This document shows positions 36,387-45,929 of a DNA stretch of 64,000 nucleotides, piece by piece. Source of the stretch: Alphaproteobacteria bacterium (GTDB taxonomy: Bacteria > Pseudomonadota > Alphaproteobacteria > Micropepsales > Micropepsaceae); NCBI GenBank assembly GCA_015654635.1, contig JAATGP010000035.1, positions 1-64,000 on the forward strand, read 5' to 3'. The position numbers and the translations under genes were made by a program. The notes beneath the pieces were generated by a model that worked only from the letters and a program-made list of their open reading frames with translations, was not told the origin of the DNA and did no database searches. The stretch's first letter is position 1. Each line of letters begins with the position of its first letter.

Positions 36387-37057
36387 GGCTGAGAGCCCCA
36401 CGGTGAGACGAAATCCGTCAGCCGGAATTGAGAAATGTGATCGATCGTACGGTCCGCTTGCGTCAACATCGCAGGATCACCGATACCAAGCGCCGCCATG
36501 CCGGCGGATTTGATCGCCTGGATTCCAGCCACGCTATCTTCAATGCCGAGACATTCGCCGGGTGGTGCCGATAGCGCCCGCGCCGCTGCCAGGAAGATGT
36601 CCGGCGCAGGCTTTCCCTGCTGTATTGATGCCGGGTCGATGATGGCGTCGAAGATGTCGGTGATAGCGAGACGATCCAGCAGAAGCGGGGCATTTCGGCT
36701 GGCCGACGCCAAGGCGATCCCGAGCCCGGCCTTGCGCAACGTGCAAAGCACTTCGCGCGCCCCCTGGAACAGGTCGGCCGGCGTCAGTTCCGCGATCTCT
36801 GCGCGATACCAGGCATTCTTGCGCCCCGCCAGCGCCGCCCGTTCCGTGGGGTTGAACAACCGGGTGCCCGCGGACAACACGATTTCGAGCGAGCGTGTCC
36901 GGTCGATACCTTTTAGCGCCTCATTTGCCTTTTCATCGAAGGGAATGGAAAGTTCGTCGGCCAGCCGCTTCCAGGCGCGGTAATGGGCCTTCGCCGTATC
37001 GACCAGAACACCGTCGAGATCGAAGATCGCCGCCACCAGCGGGCGCGGGAACATCAT
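36383..37057 (-). CDS. pgmB: Beta-phosphoglucomutase
   Basis: HAD-family enzyme converting beta-glucose-1-phosphate to glucose-6-phosphate, 224 residues. The nucleophile motif is FDLDGVLVDTAKAHYRAWKRLA, motif 2 ALASASRNA, the conserved Lys lies in QQGKPAPDIFL and the Mg2+ Asp pair in GIEDSVAGIQAIKSAGM. The segment ALKGIDRTRSLEIVL is the cap-domain specificity loop of beta-PGM. It starts within the GH65 stop (ATGA overlap) and ends within the MFS start. This pairing with an inverting GH65 phosphorylase is the standard route for its beta-glucose-1-phosphate product. Confidence 0.94.
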   Translation of the reverse strand: MMFPRPLVAAIFDLDGVLVDTAKAHYRAWKRLADELSIPFDEKANEALKGIDRTRSLEIVLSAGTRLFNPTERAALAGRKNAWYRAEIAELTPADLFQGAREVLCTLRKAGLGIALASASRNAPLLLDRLAITDIFDAIIDPASIQQGKPAPDIFLAAARALSAPPGECLGIEDSVAGIQAIKSAGMAALGIGDPAMLTQADRTIDHISQFRLTDFVSPWGSQP

Positions 37058-39363
37058 GTGCGCTCCGCGGCTGTGCCGACAGGCATATGCCGGACCACAC
37101 CGCGTTTGAGGACAAGCTCTGAGCCGAAATGGTGGATCGACAGGTCCGGACCATCCGTGACGAGGTACTCGACGGCATTTGCACGGACCGACACCTTGAG
37201 GCGCGATCCCCGCCAAACGATCGCAAATTCGTATCCCGGACAGCGCGCCGGCAATGTGGGAGAAAATGTGGGATCGTGATCGCCGCAGCGCAAGCCGCCG
37301 AAGCCCCAACTTAGCGCCAGCCAGCTTCCCGCCATGGCCGCCATATGCACGCCATGACTGGTGTTGTCATGCAAATCGCCCAGGTCGGTGAACAGCGTTT
37401 CTTCGAAATAGCTCCGTGCCGCCTCCGGCCGTCCGATCTCGCTGGCGAGGATGGCAAACGTCCCGCGCGACAATGTCGAATCGTGTGTCGTTAGTGGTTC
37501 ATAATAGTCGTAATTGCGTCGCTTGTCCTCCAGCGGGACGTCTTCGCCCGCCAGCACCATCGCCAGCACCACATCCGCCTGCTTACAGACCTGGCGCCGG
37601 TAAAGGGTCAGTGGGTGGTAGTGCAGCAACAGCGGATAGCAATCGGCCGGAGTGTGCGCGAAATCCCATGGCTGCTTGTCGAGGAAGGTGTCGTCCTGCG
37701 GATTGACGCCGAGTTCTGCGTCAAGCGGCAGATACATGGCATCGGCAGCACGGCGCCACGCCAAGACGTCCGCCGCATCCGGACGGGCGGACGGACAGCG
37801 CCCCGCCAACTCGACGGCATAACGCAAATGCATCCGCGCCATCTTGTTGGTGTAGTAGTTGTTGTCGACGATGACGGTATACTCGTCGGGTCCGGTCACG
37901 CCATCGATGCAAAAGGCGCCACCGCGGCGATGGTTGAAGTGGCCGAGCTGCATCCAGATGCGGGCCGTTTCGAAGACGATTTGCGCGCCCTTTCCCAGCA
38001 CAAACGCTTCGTCGCCCGTGGCGCGGTCGTAAAGCCGGATGGCGAATGCGATCGCCGCGTTGATATGGAATTGCGCCGAACCGCTCGGGTAATGGGCCGA
38101 ACACTCGGCACCGGAAATCGTGCGCCAGGCGTAGAGGGCGCCAGATGGGAAATTGAGTTCTCGCGCATGCGCCCTCGCCGCTTCCAGGGTCCGGTAGCGG
38201 TATTCCAGCATTTGCCGCGCCAGGCTGGGCGCCGTCAGCACGACGACAGGAAAAACGAACGCTTCCGTGTCCCAAAAGTAATGGCCCTCGTAGCCTTCGC
38301 CACTCAGCCCCTTGGCAGCAACGCTGTGCTCCGGCGTGCGGCTGACGGCCTGGTAGATATGAAAGAGGTTGAAGTGCAAGGCCTGCTCGATCGCGGGGGC
38401 CGCCTCAAAGGTGGTACCGGCATCGCGCCAGAATTGCGCCAATTCGCTGGTCTGGCCTGCCATCAGCGCTGACATACCCGTATGGGCCGCAGCGCGCACA
38501 TCCGCCCGCGCCTTGTCGAGCATCCCCGGCGCGTCCTGGTCGCCGCAGGCATAGGCGATGAACTTCTCGAACCTGACCGGTGCACCCTCGCGAAGCTCGC
38601 CGGTGAAGATTTCTTCAACGCCGTCAGCAGTCGCTGTTGCGCCCAGAGCATTCAGTAGTGGTTCCATCTCATGCGTCTGGGCGCAGACGACGCCGATGGC
38701 GCTATTTCGTGTGCGTTGGCTGAGAGCGGCAGGACCGTCTTTTGTGGCAGTCGCTTCGGTCGCCAGACCTCCGCCCTCCAGCGCCGCACCAATACGAGGA
38801 TCATCGCCCTGGCCCGTGGCGGGCTGATCCGCGGCAATCGCCGAGACGATCCTCAGAGTCCCGGAAAAATTAACGGATTCGACGGTCAGGCGCAGGGCGG
38901 CGACTGCCGACAACGCGAACGGCACCACCCGCTCTGCGGTAACATCAACCAGGTGGCCCGACGCCAAGCGCCAGCGCGTGCGACGCACCAGAACACCACG
39001 GCGCAGATCGAGCTGGCGCGAGAATCGCACAATCTCCCCGGTTGAGATATCTTCGCCCCCGGCCACAATGGAAAGGCGCAGGCCGCTCGCGACCGGAATG
39101 CGGGTGTCGGTCGTGGCGGCGAAGCCCGAAAGCCGCTCGTGATAGTGGATAGCGGTGCGCTCATATACGCCGGCCAGATAGGTGCTCGGATCGGCGCCCG
39201 GCATCTCCTCGATACTTCCCCGTATGCCCAGCGAGCCATTGGACAGGGCAAACCGGGACTCGGATGCGGCTTCTGTAGCGCCTTCGAAGCTACTCTGCTC
39301 CAGCACCCAAACGGCAGCCTTTGCACCACCCTTCCCCTCACGACGATCGGTCCAGTCTACCAT
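37054..39363 (-). CDS. GH65 disaccharide phosphorylase (maltose/trehalose type)
   Basis: Inverting phosphorylase that splits an alpha-glucosidic disaccharide into glucose and beta-glucose-1-phosphate; cytoplasmic, 769 residues. The N-terminal beta-sandwich begins with LSNGSLGIRGSIEE. The catalytic domain has EGHYFWDTEAF, the general acid Glu in GVTGPDEYTVIVDNNYYTN, and phosphate-site residues in CKQADVVLAM and THDSTLSRGTFAI. Which disaccharide it uses (trehalose, maltose, kojibiose, nigerose) cannot be read with confidence; the linked trehalase favours trehalose. It is first in a tightly overlapping operon with pgmB and the MFS gene. Confidence 0.93.
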   Translation of the reverse strand: MVDWTDRREGKGGAKAAVWVLEQSSFEGATEAASESRFALSNGSLGIRGSIEEMPGADPSTYLAGVYERTAIHYHERLSGFAATTDTRIPVASGLRLSIVAGGEDISTGEIVRFSRQLDLRRGVLVRRTRWRLASGHLVDVTAERVVPFALSAVAALRLTVESVNFSGTLRIVSAIAADQPATGQGDDPRIGAALEGGGLATEATATKDGPAALSQRTRNSAIGVVCAQTHEMEPLLNALGATATADGVEEIFTGELREGAPVRFEKFIAYACGDQDAPGMLDKARADVRAAAHTGMSALMAGQTSELAQFWRDAGTTFEAAPAIEQALHFNLFHIYQAVSRTPEHSVAAKGLSGEGYEGHYFWDTEAFVFPVVVLTAPSLARQMLEYRYRTLEAARAHARELNFPSGALYAWRTISGAECSAHYPSGSAQFHINAAIAFAIRLYDRATGDEAFVLGKGAQIVFETARIWMQLGHFNHRRGGAFCIDGVTGPDEYTVIVDNNYYTNKMARMHLRYAVELAGRCPSARPDAADVLAWRRAADAMYLPLDAELGVNPQDDTFLDKQPWDFAHTPADCYPLLLHYHPLTLYRRQVCKQADVVLAMVLAGEDVPLEDKRRNYDYYEPLTTHDSTLSRGTFAILASEIGRPEAARSYFEETLFTDLGDLHDNTSHGVHMAAMAGSWLALSWGFGGLRCGDHDPTFSPTLPARCPGYEFAIVWRGSRLKVSVRANAVEYLVTDGPDLSIHHFGSELVLKRGVVRHMPVGTAAERT

Positions 39364-39709
39364 ACGGCCCTCAACTTTGTGCTTGCGCGCATGCGCGACC
39401 GCTCAAGCTACCCTGCAGCTTCTCATCCAACGCATAACGACTTTTAGACCGGCCAACAGCCCGGCCAGTCCGACACCGTAATTCCAAGCGTCACCTAGTA
39501 TGATGCACGAAGGTCCCGTTTCCGGAGATGTCGGCTGTGGTATCGAGGCCGTATTTTGACGGCATAATGGACCCTTCCAAAAGAGGCGCTGGCAAAGAGC
39601 GGGTGTCCCACTCCAGGGACCGGCTATATTGTGCTTTGGCTTGGCTCTTGGCGGCGATTGGATACGTCTCCTAAGATGGGGCATTCTCGGCGAGGACACA
39701 TTCTTGGCG
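39364..39709. other. Divergent intergenic region between GH65 and TPR genes
   Basis: About 345 bp that must hold the promoters of the GH65-pgmB-MFS operon and the TPR gene. I saw no convincing operator palindrome and no gene. Confidence 0.4.
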
Positions 39710-41170
39710 ATGGAGACAGAAGCAGCTTTCAACATGGCCAAGGCAAATCATGGTGCCGGTCGGCTGCGCGAAGCGGATCGACTGTATCGTCAGGTGCTCG
39801 CGGCCGATCCGCAGCACCACGACTGCCTGCATCGCCTCGGTGTTCTCGTCCACCAATGCGGTGACAGCGCGGGCGCGGCCGCGTTGATCCGTGGCGCCAT
39901 CCGGCTCAACAACGGGATCGCCGCCTATCACAACCACCTCGGCGCCATACTTCTGGCAATGGGGCAGTATGACGAAGCGCAGCAGGCGCTTGAAAACGCG
40001 ATCGCCTTGGCACCCGCTGTGGCGGAAGCGCACAACAATCTCGGCAATCTGTGCTTGGCGCGCGGCCGGATCGACGAGGCTATAGGCTGTTTTGAACGTG
40101 CCGAGGCCTTGTCGCCGGAGACCGCCGAAATAGCGTTCAACCTCGGCAATGCGTTGCGGGCCGATGGCAACATAGTGGCGGCCGAAGCGGCATATCGGCG
40201 GGCCATCGCCCGCCGCTTCGATTACCCTGATGCCCATGTCAATCTCGCCTTGCTGCTGCTGGGCAGGGGCGCATTTGCGGAGGGCGGCGGAGAATATGAA
40301 TGGCGCTGGAAGCTGACACCGCCGCCAAGCTCGTTGCGGCAGTTCGTGGCGCCGGCATGGAACGGCGAAGCGTCCCCAGGTCGCGTGCTTCTCCATGCCG
40401 AACAGGGGCTTGGCGACACGATCCAGTTCTGCCGTTTTTTTGCGATGGCTGCTGCACGCTGCCAGCAGGCCATCCTCGAAGTGCCGCCAACGCTCGTGCG
40501 CTTGCTCGAGCCATTGCGAGAGATTGGGCCCGTTGTCGCGGCGGGCAGCACGCTGCCGCCGTTCGACGCGCATTGTCCGCTCATGAGCGTTCCTTGGCGG
40601 CTCGGCGTTACGCCATCCCAGCTGGCGGCAGGCAGGCCATATCTCAAGGCCGAACCGGAATTGGTCGAAAAATGGCAGGGGCGCTGGCTGGATTCGGGCC
40701 TTCGCATTGGCATCGCTTGGCAGGGCAATCCGCGTGCCCGCATCGATCGGGGAAGATCGATTCCGCTCAAACAATTCGGTCCACTCGCAGCGCTTCCGGG
40801 CGTTACGCTGATCAGCTTGCAGAAGCAGCATGGTCTCGATCAGACAGGCGATCTGCCGGCGCTCGTATCCTATGAAACCGAACTCGACGTTGGTCCCGAT
40901 GCCTTCGTCGACACTGCCGCCGTCATGGCGTGTTTGGACCTCGTTGTGACGAGCGATACCGCCGTGGCACATCTGGCCGGGGCGCTCGGAAGGCCCGTAT
41001 GGCTCGCCTTGGAGAAAGAGCCCGAATGGCGGTGGCGGCTCGCCAGCGATAGCTCTCCTTGGTATCCCACGATGTGGCTTTTCCGTCAGGAAACCACCGG
41101 CGATTGGACGGGCGTCTTCGCGAGGATGATGGCGCTGCTGGCAGCCAGGAAGGTCGGGGAAAAGCTTTGA
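39710..41170 (+). CDS. TPR-repeat protein with a glycosyltransferase-like C-terminal domain
   Basis: A 486-residue protein without a signal peptide. Residues about 1-205 form five to six tetratricopeptide repeats (AFNMAKANHGAGRLREADRLYRQVLAADPQ; NHLGAILLAMGQYDEAQQALENAIALAP; NNLGNLCLARGRIDEAIGCFERAEALSP). The rest resembles GT9/GT41-like Rossmann halves: RVLLHAEQGLGDTIQFCRFF, LRIGIAWQGNPRARIDRGRSIPL, and the donor-site segment VVTSDTAVAHLAGALGRPVWLAL. Such proteins are common in alphaproteobacteria and may glycosylate proteins or lipids. ATG 39710 is used; a TTG at 39704 has a better-placed GAGGA. Confidence 0.85.
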   Translation: METEAAFNMAKANHGAGRLREADRLYRQVLAADPQHHDCLHRLGVLVHQCGDSAGAAALIRGAIRLNNGIAAYHNHLGAILLAMGQYDEAQQALENAIALAPAVAEAHNNLGNLCLARGRIDEAIGCFERAEALSPETAEIAFNLGNALRADGNIVAAEAAYRRAIARRFDYPDAHVNLALLLLGRGAFAEGGGEYEWRWKLTPPPSSLRQFVAPAWNGEASPGRVLLHAEQGLGDTIQFCRFFAMAAARCQQAILEVPPTLVRLLEPLREIGPVVAAGSTLPPFDAHCPLMSVPWRLGVTPSQLAAGRPYLKAEPELVEKWQGRWLDSGLRIGIAWQGNPRARIDRGRSIPLKQFGPLAALPGVTLISLQKQHGLDQTGDLPALVSYETELDVGPDAFVDTAAVMACLDLVVTSDTAVAHLAGALGRPVWLALEKEPEWRWRLASDSSPWYPTMWLFRQETTGDWTGVFARMMALLAARKVGEKL

Positions 41171-41249
41171 CCGGCGATTGATCGCCGGTCGAGCTTCGCC
41201 GAAGTTGTGGGGATACAGAGCCCCGCCGTCATCGATGGGCTCGGGGCTC
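41170..41249. terminator. Two hairpins between convergent TPR and TonB-receptor genes
   Basis: A perfect 10-bp inverted repeat GACCGGCGAT/ATCGCCGGTC spans 41170-41191, right at the TPR stop. A second, GAGCCCCG/CGGGGCTC, pairs 41218-41225 with 41242-41249, just after the receptor stop. Neither has a long T-tract, but placement suits termination of both genes. Confidence 0.55.
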
Positions 41250-41263
41250 CGTTCGCCGTTTGC

Positions 41264-43999
41264 TTAGAAGTGGATCACGCCGGATAGTTGGTAGGTGGCA
41301 CCGAACAACGGTCGCCCAAGAAACACGCCACCCGCTCCGGTGCCGGTGCCTAACACGCGGGTGTTCCCCTCGGTGATGCCCAACTCGTTGAAAACATTCG
41401 TGCCGGTGAAGTCGATCTCGTAGGTTTCATTGATCGCCAGCACGGCGCCGATGTCCACGGTATTATACGCTGGCAGATACTGCTGGTTCTGCACATCGGC
41501 CCAGCGCTCGCCCACATATGCGTAGGTCGCGTACACCTTCGCATAGCTGCTGTCCTCCAGCATGGGGATCGGCAAGGTGTAGCTCGGTGTAAAGCGAAGT
41601 TGCACTTTTGGCTGGCGGAGCACGGTGTTGCCCGAATAGACCGGACTTTTGACGTATTGGGCGTCATTATAGTCGCCGGTCAACGACAGCTGTAAGCCCT
41701 CGAAGGGGCGCACTTCGGCTTCGAATTCGAGACCGAAGGCGCGCGATGAAAGGATGTAATTCACCTGCGAGCCGTCCGACAGGATCTGCTGCTGCGGCTG
41801 GCCCCAGAACTTATTATAGTAGCCCGTCAGGAAGACGCTGTAGATGGTCGAGACAGTCTTCACCCCGAGTTCGTACTGGTCGATGTGCTGGGTTGTCGAG
41901 ACTCCGCTGCGGAAATCATCGAACTGGGGAAACAAGTATCCCTGATTGACGCGGGCGAAGGCATTGAGATTGTCCATGATGGAGTAGTCGATGCCCGCCG
42001 TCCACGAACTCGCGACCGACGTATGGTGAATATCCGAATACGATCCGTTCGGGACAGATGCCCCATTGTCGTACAAGGTGAGAATGTTGTTATCGAGATC
42101 CAACGCGGAGTCGTTCTCGATGGTCGCATCCACTGTCTGGTTCTCGATGCGGACGCCAACATCGATCCGCAGTTTGTCCGTCGCCTGCCAGGTATCCGCG
42201 ATCGTGCCCGCAATGTTGCGGCCATTGTAGTGAGCGTTCAGGGCATAGGTGGCGGGACCATCGATGCCGTTTTTGCTGACGATAACGCCGTTATTGAGCG
42301 AAACATTGATCGGTCGTGCGTTGTTCTGCAGGGTCATCAGCATCGAGTTGCCGAGCTGCCAGATGTCGTTCGACGAATAGTCGGCGAAATAAAGCCCAAG
42401 AGCCAAGCTGTTGCCTTGGAACAGCTCACGATTGAGGCGGGCATCGTCCGTAAACGACTTGATTTTCTTGTTGACGTACCACATGCCGGCATCGATGACC
42501 TCCGTTTGGGGGTCAGTGATGGCGGCGCCGTTGCCTGCGAACGTGGCCGTTCCCGCGGTCGCCATGCCACCGGCTGCGGTCACGATAGCAGGGTTGGCGT
42601 TGGCCGTCGAAACGGCGCTACTGACGTAGCTTCCCAGCGTTTCCGGATTGGCGCCCGTGAACAGGCAGTGGCAGTACGCTTCTCCTTCGTTGAAATTCAA
42701 CTTGTTGGAGACCTCCCAGCCGCCATAGGTCTTCTCCAGTTCCACGCCGAACATATGCGTTGAAAGCCCGCGACCGTCGGCCATGTCCATTGTCATGGTG
42801 CCGGGCGTGGTGCCGGGCGTCGTCTCGAACGTCACCACGCGGTTTGCGTTGCCGAGCAGTGTACCGGTCATGGGATCGAAGCCCGGAAAGGCCTTCACCT
42901 TGTGACCGTTGTCTTCCGACAACAACGGAATTGGCGTGAAGAAGGCGTTGTTGTCTTTGGTGACGCGGCCGTGGAACGTGATCTTGCCGTTGTCGATGTC
43001 ATGAACAAGCGTAACTTCTGCTTGGTAGCCGTCGTCACTCGGAAACTGCGTGTCGCGGATGCCATCGGACGTCCGGTAGAAACCACCAACCGATGCATAC
43101 CAGCCTTCGGCAATCTTGCCGCCGTAATATAAATCGATGCGGCGCTGGTCGCCGTTGTCCCAACTCAGGCGCAGGCTGCCGCCGGGATTGGTTTCGCCGT
43201 TCTTCTCGATAAAGTTGACGGTCACGCCGGGCTGCCCGCTCGACCAGATCGGGCTCGGACCGCCGCGTAGCACCTCGACACGGGCCACTGTGTCGTCCAG
43301 GCGGAACAGCGAAGAATTGTCGAGAAACGACAGCGTCGGCGAGGCATAGAGCGGCGAACCGTTGAGTGCGATTGACGCGAAGGGAGCATCGCCGCCGGTC
43401 GGAAAACCGCGGACCTCGACATTAGCACCGGACACGCCGCCGGTGCTCTCGACGAAGACGCCAGGCACGATCTTGAGCAGATCGGCGGTGCTGGAAGGGG
43501 CTGCTTCGCGAATCTGGGATTCGCTAGCTGTCGTAATGGAGAAACTCGCATCCAGTTTGCGTTCGCCGAGCAGGTTGGACGATCCGGTGACGATGACGGT
43601 TTCCATTTCCTGTGCCGCTTGGTTGCCGGCGGATAGCACGCCTCCCGCTGGCGCATCAGCGGCTTGATGCAGCGTGATCGTGCCGTTGCTGTTTGAGGCG
43701 ACGACGATACTGGTGCCGGCCAAAAGCTTCTCCAGCCCCGACGAAACCGTGTAGCGGCCATTGATGGCCCGCGTGCGTTTGCTGTCCACATCAGACTCGG
43801 AAACAAGAATCTGTACATCGGCTTGATGCGCAAATTCGGGAATGCTGTTCAGCGCATTCTCCGCGGGCAAATTGAAATCATGCTGCGAGGTCAGGTCCCC
43901 CGCGGCTGACGATCCGAATACGGCCCATAAAACCGGTGTACAAACCACCATCGTCCGCAATGCGGACGAAGACAGCAGCGCTTGTTTCGCTACCCTCAT
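41264..43999 (-). CDS. TonB-dependent outer-membrane receptor with N-terminal STN signalling domain
   Basis: Outer-membrane active transporter, 911 residues. After a signal sequence, an STN domain (about 38-110; FNLPAENALNSIPEFAHQADVQILVSESDV...TVSSGLEKLLAGTSIVVASNSNGTITL) marks it as a transducer that signals to an anti-sigma factor. The plug follows (ASESQIREAAPSSTADLLKIVPGVFVES; VEVRGFPTGG; VARVEVLRGGPSPIWSSGQPG), then a 22-strand barrel ending in the aromatic C-terminus SGVIHF. A short tandem TTPGTTPGT lies in one loop. It is downstream of the ECF sigma and FecR genes, the standard three-gene signalling set. The neighbours suggest an alpha-glucoside ligand, but siderophore receptors share this design. 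Confidence 0.93.
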   Translation of the reverse strand: MRVAKQALLSSSALRTMVVCTPVLWAVFGSSAAGDLTSQHDFNLPAENALNSIPEFAHQADVQILVSESDVDSKRTRAINGRYTVSSGLEKLLAGTSIVVASNSNGTITLHQAADAPAGGVLSAGNQAAQEMETVIVTGSSNLLGERKLDASFSITTASESQIREAAPSSTADLLKIVPGVFVESTGGVSGANVEVRGFPTGGDAPFASIALNGSPLYASPTLSFLDNSSLFRLDDTVARVEVLRGGPSPIWSSGQPGVTVNFIEKNGETNPGGSLRLSWDNGDQRRIDLYYGGKIAEGWYASVGGFYRTSDGIRDTQFPSDDGYQAEVTLVHDIDNGKITFHGRVTKDNNAFFTPIPLLSEDNGHKVKAFPGFDPMTGTLLGNANRVVTFETTPGTTPGTMTMDMADGRGLSTHMFGVELEKTYGGWEVSNKLNFNEGEAYCHCLFTGANPETLGSYVSSAVSTANANPAIVTAAGGMATAGTATFAGNGAAITDPQTEVIDAGMWYVNKKIKSFTDDARLNRELFQGNSLALGLYFADYSSNDIWQLGNSMLMTLQNNARPINVSLNNGVIVSKNGIDGPATYALNAHYNGRNIAGTIADTWQATDKLRIDVGVRIENQTVDATIENDSALDLDNNILTLYDNGASVPNGSYSDIHHTSVASSWTAGIDYSIMDNLNAFARVNQGYLFPQFDDFRSGVSTTQHIDQYELGVKTVSTIYSVFLTGYYNKFWGQPQQQILSDGSQVNYILSSRAFGLEFEAEVRPFEGLQLSLTGDYNDAQYVKSPVYSGNTVLRQPKVQLRFTPSYTLPIPMLEDSSYAKVYATYAYVGERWADVQNQQYLPAYNTVDIGAVLAINETYEIDFTGTNVFNELGITEGNTRVLGTGTGAGGVFLGRPLFGATYQLSGVIHF

Positions 44000-44108
44000 G
44001 TCTCTCTCCCTGTGTTTGTGTTACGCCGCATCATTCAGCCGCACGGCGGGTCTCTTCACACGCAAGGATGCGCGGGCATGCTACTTCCGTCTACAATGTA
44101 GAGCATTT

Positions 44109-45089
44109 TCAGCGGAGTGTGGCGCGGACGAGACGGATAACGTTACCATCGCGTACAACACCTGCCTGCAGCGTCGTGGCGACGGCGTTGGCGAACGCTT
44201 CCGGCTGATCGGAGCGAAACCTGCCGACGACCTTTTCGTGCGCCAGGGCAACATTGGCAACAAGAATTTTGTGGGCCGAATAGCGGTTGAATTCTTCGAC
44301 AGCTTCTTCAACCGTTTGTCCTGTGAGAAAGATTTCGCCCGTGCGCCATGCAAGCTGCCGATTGATTTCGGCGGAATCGACGGTGGTGACACGGTGCGTC
44401 CCGTCATCGGAAATGAGCGCACTATTTCCGGCCTTGAGATGAACCGGCGCCTGACCCGCCTTGCTTACCCAGGCGTCAACGGTGCCTTCCGTAACGAGAA
44501 TACTCGATTTGGCGTTACGGCGACGGATGGAGCAGGTGGTGCGGAGGGTCTTGAACCGTACTGGCCCGGAGGACACGACAAACGGCAGGGCATCTTCGGC
44601 GACTTCAAATAAGGCCTCGCCGGCGATCAAACTCACGGCGCGCAGTCCGCCAGTGAAAGCGACGTCAATCTGTGTCGCCGTGTTCAAGGTCGCAACGGTG
44701 CCATCCTGAAGCGGCACGCGCAGGACTTCGCCCATAAGAGTTGCATAATGCAAGCTGGGAACGACCGGAACACGGCGGATGAAGCTGACGCCAGCGATAC
44801 CGGCTGCGGCCGCCAGACCGGCAGCCCCGCCCCCGACGATCAGCTTTCGCCGGTTGATCGCGGCAGGCCCGGGTGACGCGAACGCCTCGGTGCCCTCGAG
44901 CGCTCTGCCGCGTTGAAGGAAGCATAGCGCCGCTTGCGCCCGCAGCAAGGCTCCGGAACGGCGCGGATCACCCGCAAGCCACACATCCAATTCGCTTGCC
45001 AAATCGGGATCGCATTGGCGCTCCTCCAGCCGGATTGCCCAGACGGCTGCGGTATCGTCAATTTCCGTGGCGGATTCGCACCTTTGCAC
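44109..45089 (-). CDS. FecR-family anti-sigma factor
   Basis: Inner-membrane regulator relaying the receptor signal to the sigma factor, 326 residues. It has a cytoplasmic N-terminal domain (AVWAIRLEERQCDPDLASELDVWLAGDPRRSGALLRAQAAL, the FecR N-terminal DUF4880-like segment), one membrane helix (KLIVGGGAAGLAAAAGIAGVSFI), then the periplasmic FecR domain (LHYATLMGEVLRVPLQDGTVATLNTATQIDV; EALFEVAEDALPFVV) and an STN-like C-terminal part (FNRYSAHKILVANVALAHEKVVGRF). The start is GTG 45089 or TTG 45092, both after GAGAG; either overlaps the sigma gene by about 30 bp. Confidence 0.92.
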   Translation of the reverse strand: MQRCESATEIDDTAAVWAIRLEERQCDPDLASELDVWLAGDPRRSGALLRAQAALCFLQRGRALEGTEAFASPGPAAINRRKLIVGGGAAGLAAAAGIAGVSFIRRVPVVPSLHYATLMGEVLRVPLQDGTVATLNTATQIDVAFTGGLRAVSLIAGEALFEVAEDALPFVVSSGPVRFKTLRTTCSIRRRNAKSSILVTEGTVDAWVSKAGQAPVHLKAGNSALISDDGTHRVTTVDSAEINRQLAWRTGEIFLTGQTVEEAVEEFNRYSAHKILVANVALAHEKVVGRFRSDQPEAFANAVATTLQAGVVRDGNVIRLVRATLR

Positions 45090-45639
45090 CAAACTCTCGT
45101 ATTCCGTTCGGCCGAGTGGAAGTCTGCTCGGTCATGGCTGTCAAAATCAGGCGCAAGCCTCTTGCGGCCTGCGCTTCGACGGTATTTTCCGATACCCCCA
45201 GCATCGCGGCGATACTCCGCTGGGACATTCCCTGTATTCGCCTCAACACGAAAATCTTGCGGCACTTTTCCGGCAGAGCCAGGATCAGTTTCTCCACCTG
45301 CTTCAACTCGAGCCGTCCGGCAGCGATGCGCTCGGGGGATGGCTCATCATCTACGATGTTCAAGCATTCGATTTCCGCCACTGTATCAATACGGACGACA
45401 CGGGCACGGCGGATTTGTTCCAAGAGAATATTTTGCGCGGTGCGAAACAAATAACTGCGGCCGCTGGCGATATGGCTAACGCTGTCCAACGCTGCGATCC
45501 GGCAGTAGGCCTCCTGAACAACGTCGTCGATCTGGTCGGCGGCGATGCCGTGTCTGCTGAGCCAGGCGCGCACATCCTTCTCATGTGGAAGAACGTGCCC
45601 GCTCACCCAAGCAATAATCTCCGGTCGGCTTTGCCCCAA
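45058..45639 (-). CDS. ECF sigma factor (FecI-like)
   Basis: Extracytoplasmic-function sigma-70 factor, 193 residues. Region 2 is visible as IDDVVQEAYCRIAALDSVSHIASGRSYLFRTAQNILLEQIRRARV, and region 4 as LPEKCRKIFVLRRIQGMSQRSIAAMLGVSENTVEAQAARGLRLI with its helix-turn-helix. The TTG start at 45639 is supported by GGGAGG 5 bases upstream. It is the first gene of the sigma-FecR-receptor set, so it likely directs transcription of the receptor when ligand binds. Confidence 0.93.
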   Translation of the reverse strand: MGQSRPEIIAWVSGHVLPHEKDVRAWLSRHGIAADQIDDVVQEAYCRIAALDSVSHIASGRSYLFRTAQNILLEQIRRARVVRIDTVAEIECLNIVDDEPSPERIAAGRLELKQVEKLILALPEKCRKIFVLRRIQGMSQRSIAAMLGVSENTVEAQAARGLRLILTAMTEQTSTRPNGIREFGAKVRIRHGN

Positions 45640-45929
45640 TGCGGCCTCCCCTCAGTTCCCCGGCCCGAACGCACCCATCGCTGCCATCGTGATCGGACTA
45701 TGCTGGGAGTCCGGCTCGGCGGCGAATGTTGCAAGTCGCAGGTTACGGCAACATTCGTATTTGCAGTAGAGATCTTTTTTCCACGGAAATGTCGCCGTCG
45801 TGCATCCTGTAAGCAATGGCAAATGGCCTGGATACGCCCCCGGCTGAGTCTCGATCTTGCGGATACCGGAGAGACCAGCCTATTCCCTCTGGACGGCGAC
45901 AATCTATGAATCGGCCCTGAACTTGGAAT

